Of a stretch of DNA of 64,000 nt, positions 16,270 through 24,411 are shown one piece after another. The notes beneath the pieces were generated by a model, which had not been told where the DNA came from, searched no databases, and was given only the letters and a program-made list of their open reading frames with translations. The stretch comes from Paraburkholderia elongata (lineage in GTDB: Bacteria > Pseudomonadota > Gammaproteobacteria > Burkholderiales > Burkholderiaceae): the NCBI RefSeq assembly GCF_013177735.1, contig NZ_WOEZ01000279.1, positions 1 through 64,000 on the forward strand, in the 5' to 3' direction. Numbering within the stretch: the stretch's first letter is position 1; every line of letters starts with the position of its first letter. The translations under genes were made by a program, and so were the position numbers.

Positions 16270-18206
16270 AGCCCCTCCTTGATCGCCGTACTCCGTGATG
16301 GCGATGAGGCACGCTCTTCCGCCTTATCCACCGTATCGTCGCCAAAACGCTCACGAATGAAACCGACGATACCCTGCGGAAACGCGATCACCAGCAGCAG
16401 GATCGTGAAGCCCAGCAGCGCCTGCCAATAGTCGGTTTGCCTCGCGACGGTGTCCTGCAGCCACGTGAATACAGCGGCGCCGACGATCGGGCCAGTCAAC
16501 GTCTGCAAGCCGCCCAGCAGCACCATCACGAGGCCATCCACCGAGCGGCTCACGCTGATCACCTCGGGTGAAATCGTCCCCTTGGAGAAGGCATAAAGCG
16601 ATCCGGCGAGCCCGCAAAACAGCGACGCGACGACGAACGCCGCCCACTGCACGCGTTTCACGTCGATGCCGATCGCCTCGGCGCGCAGCACCGAATCGCG
16701 CGACGCCCGCATTGCATAGCCAAGCGGCGAGAACAGCATCTTGCGCAGCAGCCACACACCGATCACAGCGCAGACGAGCGTCAGATAGTAAAAAGCCACC
16801 GGCGACGACAACCAGTTCGACGGCCACAAGCCGAGAATGCCGTTACTGCCGCCCGTCACGTCGTCCCACTGGAACACGACCGACCAGACGATCTGCGCGA
16901 ACGCGAGCGTCAGCATCGCGAGATAGACGCCTGAGAGGCGCACGCAAAACCAGCCGAACACGAGCGCGCCTGCCACTGCGAGCAAAGGCCCGAGCAGCAA
17001 CGCGGCTTCCATCGGCAAATTGAGGACCTTGAGAAACAACGCGGCGCCGTAGGCGCCCAGGCCGAAGTACGCGGCGTGGCCGAACGAATGCATGCCGCCG
17101 GGGCCCATGATGAAATGCAGACTCGTTGCGAACAACACGGCGATCAGGATTTCAACCAGCAGCACAGGCATGTAGGGAAACGCATTGGCCGCAAGCGGCG
17201 CGAGTATCAGCACCAACAAAGCGATTGCCGCCAACCACTTCAGGCGTTTGCCCGCGGGCCTCAATGGCGCTTCAGGCGCAGCCATGCCACGCACCGCGGC
17301 GCTCGCCTTCCCTAGCAAGCCCCAAGGCCGCACCACCAGCACCACCGCCATCACGACAAATTCCGCAACGAGCGTAAAGCGGCTCAACGACAGATCGATA
17401 CCGAACACCGATACATGCCCGATGCCGATACAGAGCGCCTTGATCTCGGCGATCAGCAGTGCCGCGACGAACGCGCCAGGAATCGACCCCATGCCGCCGA
17501 CCACCACGACGACGAACGCATTGCCGATGGTCTCCAGATCCAGCGACAGATTCGCCGACATCCGCGGACCTTGCAGCGCACCGCCCAAACCAGCGAGAAA
17601 CGCGCCGACGAAAAACACGCCGGTGAACAGCCACGCCTGATTGATACCGAGCGCGCCGAGCATCTCGCGATCCTGCGTCGCGGCGCGCACCAGCGTGCCC
17701 CAGCGGGTACGCGTCAACGCATACCAGAGCAGCAGCAACACCACCGGCCCGATCACGATCAGCGCAATATCGTAGGTCGGCAGCGGATGACCGAGAAAAT
17801 CGACCGCGCCCGCCAGATGCGGCGCACGCGGTCCGAACAGGTCTTCCGGGCCCCACAGCCACAGCGCGGCGTCGCGAAAGATCAGCACCAGCGCGAATGT
17901 CGCCAGCAGGTGAAACAACTCGGGCGCGTGGTAGATGCGCCGTAACACGATCATTTCGACCAGCGCGCCGAGCACCGCAACCACCAGCGCGGCAGCCAGT
18001 ACCGATAGCCAGAACCCACCCGCCGTATGGCCGAAACGGCTCGCGATGCTGTACGCGACATAGATGCCGAACATATAGAACGAGCCATGCGCGAAGTTGA
18101 CGATGCGCGTCACGCCGAAGATCAACGACAAACCAGCGGCGACGAGAAACAGCGTCGACGCGTCGGCAAGTCCGTTGACCAGCTGTACCAGCAAATTCGA
18201 AAGCAT
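16266..18206 (-). CDS. Fused LivH-LivM ABC permease
   Basis: 646 residues made of two permeases usually encoded by separate genes. Residues ~1-290 are LivH-like (GLSLIFGVTRIVNFAHGSFYM; VVVVGGMGSIPGAF). After a short basic linker (~RPAGKRLKWL), residues ~325-620 are LivM-like (HFIMGPGGMHSFGHAAYFGLGAYG; TGGSNGI; VVMVLLGGLQTLTGP). About 17 membrane segments. It forms the channel of the operon's importer. Such fusions occur in other beta-proteobacterial aromatic-uptake systems. Confidence 0.9.
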   Translation of the reverse strand: MLSNLLVQLVNGLADASTLFLVAAGLSLIFGVTRIVNFAHGSFYMFGIYVAYSIASRFGHTAGGFWLSVLAAALVVAVLGALVEMIVLRRIYHAPELFHLLATFALVLIFRDAALWLWGPEDLFGPRAPHLAGAVDFLGHPLPTYDIALIVIGPVVLLLLWYALTRTRWGTLVRAATQDREMLGALGINQAWLFTGVFFVGAFLAGLGGALQGPRMSANLSLDLETIGNAFVVVVVGGMGSIPGAFVAALLIAEIKALCIGIGHVSVFGIDLSLSRFTLVAEFVVMAVVLVVRPWGLLGKASAAVRGMAAPEAPLRPAGKRLKWLAAIALLVLILAPLAANAFPYMPVLLVEILIAVLFATSLHFIMGPGGMHSFGHAAYFGLGAYGAALFLKVLNLPMEAALLLGPLLAVAGALVFGWFCVRLSGVYLAMLTLAFAQIVWSVVFQWDDVTGGSNGILGLWPSNWLSSPVAFYYLTLVCAVIGVWLLRKMLFSPLGYAMRASRDSVLRAEAIGIDVKRVQWAAFVVASLFCGLAGSLYAFSKGTISPEVISVSRSVDGLVMVLLGGLQTLTGPIVGAAVFTWLQDTVARQTDYWQALLGFTILLLVIAFPQGIVGFIRERFGDDTVDKAEERASSPSRSTAIKEGL

Positions 18207-18224
18207 CGCGACCCTTAAAATAAC

Positions 18225-18809
18225 TCAGCGCAAACCGTCTTCGCCCTTGATCTCACTCACTTGCAAGCCGCCGACGCGCGGCAGCGGCCGGCCTGAAGCC
18301 GTCACCGCGACCGCCACGACGATTTCATTCGCGCGAGGCGCGTCCGACACCCGCGCCTCGATCGCGTCGAAATGACTGCGCACGAAGGCGGCGTCCTTGT
18401 GGCCTAGCGGCACGTCGATCGCGGTGCCGAGCGTGCCCATTTTTTTCGCCGACGGCACCAGCGCCGCGCCCTTTTCAACCGCAACTCGCAGCGGGGCGCC
18501 GAGCTTGGGGTGCAGGATCGCGGCCGCATGTTCGAGTTCGCCCGCTTCGCCGACGATTGCCGCCTTGCCATAGCTTTGCGCTTCGCCCGGTTTGATGCCT
18601 AGCGCTTCCACGCATTTGTTGCCGAGCAATGCGCCCAGTTCCTCGCCGGCTTCGATCAGCGCGTCCAGCTTGGGCTCGTAGCGACCCGCATACGGATTGT
18701 CGATCACCGCAATCGCGACTGCACGGCGTGTCGGCGGCTCGACGGCCTGCCCCATTTCAATGCGTGTTTCATCGACCTGCACGATCAGCTTGCGAAGCTT
18801 GATTGCCAT
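18225..18809 (-). CDS. AA_synth family protein (PF06684), paralogue 2
   Basis: 194 residues with GGAGAG before the ATG. It resembles the protein encoded just upstream along its whole length: both have DNPYAGRY/TNPFAGRY, a SYGKxAIVG segment, a ELEHxA segment, DVPLxHxxAxxVRSHFDAIE and a terminal GKDGLR/GEDGLR. The family (formerly DUF1185) is annotated 'amino acid synthesis' but I know of no established reaction. The operon context suggests a role in the heterocycle pathway, possibly with its paralogue as a heteromer. Confidence 0.8.
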   Translation of the reverse strand: MAIKLRKLIVQVDETRIEMGQAVEPPTRRAVAIAVIDNPYAGRYEPKLDALIEAGEELGALLGNKCVEALGIKPGEAQSYGKAAIVGEAGELEHAAAILHPKLGAPLRVAVEKGAALVPSAKKMGTLGTAIDVPLGHKDAAFVRSHFDAIEARVSDAPRANEIVVAVAVTASGRPLPRVGGLQVSEIKGEDGLR

Positions 18810-18929
18810 TTCACTCTCCGGGTTTCGATGCGAGTTCTGCCTGATGGCCTCGGCTTATTGCTTCAGCGCATTGCATCAATTCAGTGCTTCAATTCAATAC
18901 ATAAGCGCATTGCGTGGATCAAGCGCCGT

Positions 18930-19520
18930 TCAGCGCAAGCCGTCCTTGCCCACAATCGCCTCTTTAGCAAGCCCGCCGACGCGCGCATGCACACGCTGGC
19001 CCGTGCTCATCACGAGGATATACACCAGTTCGTCCGCGGCTGGGGCACCCGGCACACGCACTTCGATCGCATCGAAATGGCTGCGCACGTAGCTCGCGTT
19101 GACATGCGTCAGCGGCACATCGAGCGCAGTGGAAGGCGCGCCGACTTTCTTGGTCGACGGCACGATCGCATTGGTCGGCACGCCGTTTTTCTCCAGCAAT
19201 TCGCGCATCGCATAGCCACCGGGCACATGCCACAGCGCGCCATGCTCGAGTTCGCCACGCGAGCCGACGATTGCGCCTTTGCCGTAGCTTTCGATCGACG
19301 CATGCGGCACGGCCATCGCCGCCAGTAGCCGTTGCGCCATGTCGAAGCCGATCGGCTTGAGCGCTTCCATGGCGTGTTCGATTCTGGCTTCGTACCGGCC
19401 GGCGAACGGATTCGTCATCACCGCGGCAATCGCACCGCGCCGCAGCGGCTGCGCGAGTGCGGGGCCGAATTCGTGGAAAATGTCTTCGACGTGCGTCAGC
19501 ACGCGGCGTATTTCGAACAC
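18930..19520 (-). CDS. AA_synth family protein (PF06684), paralogue 1
   Basis: 196 residues. Start is GTG with GGAGG 4 nt upstream (MFEIRRVLTH), inside the end of the UPF0280 gene (25-nt overlap), indicating coupling. Conserved blocks are those of its paralogue, from which it is separated by 120 bp. It differs in the middle (GALWHVPGGYAMRELLEKNG). Function unknown. Two adjacent copies suggest specialised subunits. Confidence 0.8.
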   Translation of the reverse strand: MFEIRRVLTHVEDIFHEFGPALAQPLRRGAIAAVMTNPFAGRYEARIEHAMEALKPIGFDMAQRLLAAMAVPHASIESYGKGAIVGSRGELEHGALWHVPGGYAMRELLEKNGVPTNAIVPSTKKVGAPSTALDVPLTHVNASYVRSHFDAIEVRVPGAPAADELVYILVMSTGQRVHARVGGLAKEAIVGKDGLR

Positions 19521-20434
19521 GGAGCCTCCGTTGTTATTTCAGCGCGATTCCTGAACAACGCGCCTTGGCGATGAGTACCCGCCACACGCACCCGCCCTTG
19601 CAGGAACAGCGCGGCGCCTTCGATCAAACCTTGTTTTTGTAGACGCTGCGCGGCTTCGAAACCACGCGCCAGCGCGAAATCGATCAATGGTTGCGGCAAG
19701 GCCGGCACGTCGACGGTCACGAGCATGTCACCAAGATCGCTATCGTCCTTCAACGAGGAAGCCGGCCTGCGCACGATGCCCGCATGGTCCAGATTGACGG
19801 CGTTAGCGATCATCGTCGCGGCGGCATCGGCGGCGGCGGCGTTGCGGGCGAGCACGGTCACGCTGTCGGCGATGCCGAGGCTAAAGCTGCGCCCACGCCA
19901 GCCGCTTGTCGCGACGCCGCGAATCGGCATGGTAGCGTCAAGCGTCAGGTTTGCGTCCAAAGCTTGATCCCCTGACAGCCTCGTGCCGGAGAACACCGCC
20001 ACATCAGCGAACACGCCCACGCGGTACTGCTGACCTTCGGTCAAATAGAGTGCGATGTCGCCGCCGTTGTTGATAAAGGCGCGCGATATGCCTTCACGCG
20101 CGAATGCCGTGATCAATTCGTCAGCGACGCTGCCTGCAACGGCCGCCATCGGCGTGATGTAACGCGAGCGGTGAGGATGACATGCACTCCACATGCGGCA
20201 GGCTACTGGACCTTTCAACGCACAATCGCTATGAGCCGCATTGCTCGGCACAGGCTGCCGAAGCAGTTTCAACTCGCCGACCAACTCAGGCAACACGTCA
20301 ACAAAGCGCGCCCAGCAAACCGCGTAAGCAGCCTGCACCGCCGAGGGTTCGCCGTCCGCGCTAAGGATCAGATCGATCGGCCCATGCTGCCAATGCCAGC
20401 GGGCCGCGTCGAGCTGGGAGCGGGTTGCGTTCAT
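19496..20434 (-). CDS. UPF0280 family protein (ApbE superfamily)
   Basis: 312 residues from the ATG (MNATRSQLD). The Shine-Dalgarno is weak, so the start is uncertain. UPF0280 proteins share the fold of ApbE, the FAD:protein FMN transferase. Visible features are GSVADELITAFA, AFINNGGDIALYL, TSGWRGRSFSLGIADSVTVLA and DAAATMIANAV, which correspond to the ApbE regions that hold flavin (N-G-G-D and G-x-A/S-D-x-V/A). It lies 40 bp after the 6-hydroxynicotinate reductase gene. Because the characterised reductase has covalent flavin, a flavin-attachment role is an attractive inference. Confidence 0.8.
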   Translation of the reverse strand: MNATRSQLDAARWHWQHGPIDLILSADGEPSAVQAAYAVCWARFVDVLPELVGELKLLRQPVPSNAAHSDCALKGPVACRMWSACHPHRSRYITPMAAVAGSVADELITAFAREGISRAFINNGGDIALYLTEGQQYRVGVFADVAVFSGTRLSGDQALDANLTLDATMPIRGVATSGWRGRSFSLGIADSVTVLARNAAAADAAATMIANAVNLDHAGIVRRPASSLKDDSDLGDMLVTVDVPALPQPLIDFALARGFEAAQRLQKQGLIEGAALFLQGRVRVAGTHRQGALFRNRAEITTEAPCSKYAAC

Positions 20435-20474
20435 TGTGTTCGTCGCTCTCGTCGCATCGGTCACGTTGTCGCCG

Positions 20475-22082
20475 TTAGCCGAGCATCGGCGGCATGGCGG
20501 GCGGCCACGGGTTGTCCGGATTACGCGCCAAAGTTCTGCGCGCGAGCGGCGCCCCTTCCGTATGCTCCGGCCCGTTCGCCAGTACGCTTGCCAGCGAACG
20601 CACCGCGTCGAGATGGCCGCCGAGATCGCGATATGCGTCATACGTCATGGTGAATTCAATCGGCGCGACGATCGCGGGCGTCGGCACAGTGCCAAATGAT
20701 CGATCGGGCATACGCGAAACATCCACCATTACGGTGATGCCGCCACCCGGCCACACATAGGCGGGCGCCCCGCCACATGTTACGTTGACCAGTTTCTGTT
20801 TGATAGCGCGTGTGAGCAGCACCGGATTCTCCGTTGCTCCCGCTCGCAAACTGCCGCCCGCGCCGCCGAGAAACAACACCGTCGCGAGCGAAGGCTCGCA
20901 GTTCTCGCCGATCCGTTCGACCGTGCGGCGCACGGCATTCGGCATGGTTGCGATACGCGGCACGAGGTCCTGATCGAGTTCGTACCACTGCGCGTGTTCG
21001 CCGGTGGTCGACACCATCAGCAAGCGCATGCCTGGTTTCGCCACGGCGGGATCGAAGCCTTCGACAATCGCCAGCGGGTCCTGAATGTCGGTGCCGCCCC
21101 AACCGGTGCCGGGATTCGCGACCTGGAAATAGCGGCCCGGGGTCGATTTGCGTCCGCGAATCTTCAGACCTGAGCGCGTCATGCCGAGGCAGCGGCCCGC
21201 CTGATGTTCAGTGAGCACGCCGGTGATGTGATCGTCGACCACCACTACCTCGTCCGCGTGGCCGAACCATTGCTTCGCAAAAATGCCGATGGTGGCCGAC
21301 CCACAGCCCACCCGCATACGCTGCTCTTCGACGCCGTCGACAATCGGCGCCGCGCCCGCTCGAATCACCAGACTTGCACCGCCGTCGATGGCCAACTCCA
21401 CCGCTTCCTTGTTGCCAAGCGCGAGCATCATGTCGCACGTCACGCGGCCTTCCTTCTTGCTGCCGCCGGTCAAATGATGGACACCGCCGAGGCTCAGCAT
21501 CTGCGAGCCGTACTCCGCCGTCGTCACATGGCCGACGATCTCGCCGTGGCAACGCACGTTCGATTGCTCCGGCCCGAGAAAGCGGTCGGTATCGATCTTC
21601 ACCTTGAAACTGCAATAGCTGAAAATGCCCTCGGTGACGACGGTGATCATGTCGACGTCATCGAGCTTCGAGGAAACGATGAAAGGCGCGGGCTTGTAGT
21701 CAGGATACGTGGACGATGCGCCAATGCCGGTGACGAAGAGTGCCTGTTCCGCAACAGGATCGTGTACTTCGGACGATGCACCAAATTCGACCGTAGCCTC
21801 CGCGCTGCCTGTGATCGCTTCGGGCGAACCCGCAGCGCGCGACAGAAACACCACAGGGTCCACGCGAATCAGCCGCCCATCCGCATTCGCATAACGATCG
21901 CATGCGCCAGTGCGGCCTTCCGATATCTGGCACAACACCGGGCACGCATTGCATTCAATCTTGTTCGACGCCATCCGCTCGCTGCGCGGCATCGCTTTCT
22001 CGAGCACGGTCGGACCTGGCGTCGAGGCGGTTTCGCCGTCGACGCTGTCCGCACCGAAATCGACCTTCGTATGTTCTGTCAT
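20475..22082 (-). CDS. 6-hydroxynicotinate reductase-like iron-sulfur flavoprotein
   Basis: 535 residues starting MTEHTKVDF. An N-terminal cysteine cluster C-x2-C-x3-C-x8-C (ECNACPVLCQ...GACDRY) could hold an Fe-S centre, and further cysteines are at CGSATIG and TCGGAP. It resembles 6-hydroxynicotinate reductase (EC 1.3.7.1), which reduces 6-hydroxynicotinate to 1,4,5,6-tetrahydro-6-oxonicotinate using ferredoxin. The E. barkeri enzyme carries covalent flavin and several Fe-S clusters. It is the first gene of the long operon and is transcribed away from the TetR gene. In-frame starts up to 22193 are possible but would cover the palindrome region. Confidence 0.8.
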   Translation of the reverse strand: MTEHTKVDFGADSVDGETASTPGPTVLEKAMPRSERMASNKIECNACPVLCQISEGRTGACDRYANADGRLIRVDPVVFLSRAAGSPEAITGSAEATVEFGASSEVHDPVAEQALFVTGIGASSTYPDYKPAPFIVSSKLDDVDMITVVTEGIFSYCSFKVKIDTDRFLGPEQSNVRCHGEIVGHVTTAEYGSQMLSLGGVHHLTGGSKKEGRVTCDMMLALGNKEAVELAIDGGASLVIRAGAAPIVDGVEEQRMRVGCGSATIGIFAKQWFGHADEVVVVDDHITGVLTEHQAGRCLGMTRSGLKIRGRKSTPGRYFQVANPGTGWGGTDIQDPLAIVEGFDPAVAKPGMRLLMVSTTGEHAQWYELDQDLVPRIATMPNAVRRTVERIGENCEPSLATVLFLGGAGGSLRAGATENPVLLTRAIKQKLVNVTCGGAPAYVWPGGGITVMVDVSRMPDRSFGTVPTPAIVAPIEFTMTYDAYRDLGGHLDAVRSLASVLANGPEHTEGAPLARRTLARNPDNPWPPAMPPMLG

Positions 22083-22198
22083 GGTGGGGTTCCCATACGA
22101 CGACATTACAATCGGTCCTGCCCGGCTGACGAATAACCCCTGTTTAAAGGGACTTTCGCGTGATCCGCATTTTTCCATGTTGCGGTCACTCACCGTTC

Positions 22199-22216
22199 GT
22201 GTAGTATCCGCTACAC
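22199..22216. promoter_or_regulatory. Perfect palindrome GTGTAG-N6-CTACAC, candidate TetR operator
   Basis: Perfect 6-bp arms with a 6-bp spacer (TATCCG), 117 bp before the reductase start in the gap between the divergent reductase and TetR genes. Its size and symmetry suit a TetR dimer. Downstream of it, GCGCACCTAA is repeated twice (about 22400-22420) before the TetR start. Confidence 0.5.
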
Positions 22217-22485
22217 CAAACTTGCTTGAAATCTACTCGATCAAAATAGACTGCGCAATGAGTTTCCCGGCGAACATCTGAATGCTGCGGCGCGGCATCG
22301 CCGCATGAATCACGGTTCAATCTACGCCGAAGCACGTGATCGCGCCGGGCATTTCGTCGCGCGTAATATGGGCTGTATGATGAAGGCGCGCCGTGCTCAA
22401 GCGCACCTAAGCGCACCTAAGCGTGCTTTAGCGGCTACGGCGCATGCCGTTCAACCCGACGCTAACAAAGAGATCCGAGACCGCC

Positions 22486-23187
22486 ATGAGTCCCACTGCC
22501 GCCCGCAAGCCGGGCGCTATCGGCATCCGAGCGAAACAGGCGCAAGACACGCGCGCCAAGATTCTCAAAGCGGCAATCAAGGTCTTTGCAAAGCAAGGCT
22601 TTGCAAGCGGCCGAGTCGAAAGTATTTCGAAGGCCGCGCGTTCGCACGACCGGATGATCTATTACTACTTCGGCAGCAAGGAACAGTTGTTTGTCGAAGT
22701 GCTGGAGACGATCTACACGCAGTTCAACGAGGCCGAAAGCAAGCTCGATCTCGATCTGGACGATCCCGTGCATGGCCTCGAACAGATGGTCGAATTCGTC
22801 TGGCAGTACTACCTCGATCATCCCGAGTTCGTCACGCTGCTGTCGAGCGAGAATCTGCACCAAGGCAAGCACGCGAAGAAATCGTCAAAGCTAAAGGAGA
22901 TTTCGGGCTATGCGATTTCGGTTGTGCAGAAGTTATTGGACGCAGGCAAGGCGCAAAACGTCTTTCGTGCCGACATCAAAGCGCGTGATGTGTACCTGAT
23001 GATCGCGTCGCTCGGTTATTTCTATAACGCCAATCAGTACACCCTGGGTGCGTTTCTCGGTGAGCCGCTGATGGAAAAAGACGCACTCGCGCATTGGCGC
23101 GAGGTCATCAAGGATACGGTGTTGCGCGCGGTGCGCTTGCAGTTGCCGGCTGAAACTGCAGTGATAAACGAGAGCAGGATTGCCTGA
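22486..23187 (+). CDS. TetR family transcriptional regulator
   Basis: 233 residues from MSPTAARKP. An alternative ATG at 22444 adds a 14-residue head. The TetR DNA-binding domain spans residues ~20-70 (TRAKILKAAIKVFAKQGF; MIYYYFGSKEQLF). The C-terminal ligand domain is of the TetR_C type seen in NicS/RutR-like regulators. It is divergent from the nicotinate-like operon and likely represses it in the absence of substrate. The pca genes on its other side are convergent with it, so control of pca is less likely. Confidence 0.9.
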   Translation: MSPTAARKPGAIGIRAKQAQDTRAKILKAAIKVFAKQGFASGRVESISKAARSHDRMIYYYFGSKEQLFVEVLETIYTQFNEAESKLDLDLDDPVHGLEQMVEFVWQYYLDHPEFVTLLSSENLHQGKHAKKSSKLKEISGYAISVVQKLLDAGKAQNVFRADIKARDVYLMIASLGYFYNANQYTLGAFLGEPLMEKDALAHWREVIKDTVLRAVRLQLPAETAVINESRIA

Positions 23188-23222
23188 AGCGTATTTCGTC
23201 TGACGTACGCTTCAGGGCGTCG

Positions 23223-23618
23223 TTACGGCTTTGCCGCTGCGGCGTCGTCTTCGCGGAACAGTTTATCGGCTAGGTGGAACGCCGAATTGGCCGCCGGCAC
23301 GCCGCAATAGATCGCGGTTTGCAGCAACACTTCCTTGATCTGATCGCGCGTCACGCCGTTGTTTTTCGCGGCGCGCAAATGCAATGCGAGTTCTTCGCTG
23401 CGATTGAGCGCGACCATCATGGCGATGGTTAGCAGGCTGCGAGTGTGACGCGGCAAGCCTTCGCGCGTCCAGATTTCGCCCCATGCATAGCGGGTGATCA
23501 GATTCTGGAACTCTTCGGTCAACTCAGTGCGATTCGCGAGCGACCGGTCGACGTGCGCGCCGCCCAGCACCGCGCGGCGCACACCGAGTCCGGCTTCGTA
23601 GCGGTCTTCGTCGTTCAT
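23223..23618 (-). CDS. pcaC: 4-carboxymuconolactone decarboxylase
   Basis: 131 residues, the usual size. CMD family core with the general-base region (WGEIWTREGLPRHTRSLLTIAMM) and LRAAKNNGVTRDQIKEVL. It converts gamma-carboxymuconolactone to beta-ketoadipate enol-lactone. Its ATG overlaps the pcaD stop (ATGA), so the two are translationally coupled. Last gene of the pcaIJBDC cluster. Confidence 0.93.
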   Translation of the reverse strand: MNDEDRYEAGLGVRRAVLGGAHVDRSLANRTELTEEFQNLITRYAWGEIWTREGLPRHTRSLLTIAMMVALNRSEELALHLRAAKNNGVTRDQIKEVLLQTAIYCGVPAANSAFHLADKLFREDDAAAAKP

Positions 23619-24406
23619 TTCTGCTCCGTCAGGAAGTCGAGCACGGTCTTCGTGAAGGCCTCGGCTTTCTCGATGTTGGAAATATGCGAGGCGTCCAGTT
23701 CGACATAACGCGCGCCCGGAATCGCTTGCGCCAGTTCGCGGCCTTGTGCCGGCGTCGCGGCCAGATCGTGCGTGCCGCTGATCACCAGCGCCGGCACCTT
23801 GATGCCGGGGGTTTCAGGGCGCAGATCGGTTGCGTCGATAGCGTCGCAATTGGATGCGTAGCCTTCCTTGTCCGTATGCACGAACACGTCGCGGATCATG
23901 GCAAACACCACCGATTCGCGTTCGATAAAGTCGGCGGTGAACCAGCGCGGCAGAACCACATCGGCCAGCGCGAGCATGCCTTCAGTGCGGGCTCGTGCGG
24001 CGCGCGGCACCCACACTTCCGGCGAACCGATGCGTGCTGCCGTATTGGACAGCACGACACGTTCGAGACGGTTCGCGTGACGCGCGGCCAACGCGACGCC
24101 GGTGAGGCCGCCCATCGACACGCCGCAGAAATTCGCACGCGAGATCTTCAGCGTGTCCATCAGGCCGAGCACGTCGCCGGTCAGTTGTTCGATCGTGTAC
24201 GGGCCTTTCGGCGCTTCCGAGTGACCATGACCGCGCGTGTCGTAGCGCAGCACGCGGAAGTGTTTAGACAGCGCCGCGACTTGCGGCGTCCACATCGACA
24301 GATCGCTGCCGAGCGAATTCGACAAAACGATCCACGGCGCATTGCCGTGACGGTCACCGTCGATTCGATAATGAAGCTCGGTACCGTTGACTGCGGCGTA
24401 GGGCAT
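23615..24406 (-). CDS. pcaD: 3-oxoadipate enol-lactonase
   Basis: 263-residue alpha/beta hydrolase with the nucleophile elbow CGVSMGG, the acid in the VISGTHDLAATP region and a C-terminal histidine (DASHISNIE). It hydrolyses beta-ketoadipate enol-lactone to beta-ketoadipate in the protocatechuate pathway. It starts 5 nt after pcaB and overlaps pcaC. Confidence 0.93.
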   Translation of the reverse strand: MPYAAVNGTELHYRIDGDRHGNAPWIVLSNSLGSDLSMWTPQVAALSKHFRVLRYDTRGHGHSEAPKGPYTIEQLTGDVLGLMDTLKISRANFCGVSMGGLTGVALAARHANRLERVVLSNTAARIGSPEVWVPRAARARTEGMLALADVVLPRWFTADFIERESVVFAMIRDVFVHTDKEGYASNCDAIDATDLRPETPGIKVPALVISGTHDLAATPAQGRELAQAIPGARYVELDASHISNIEKAEAFTKTVLDFLTEQK

Positions 24407-24411
24407 GCCGG

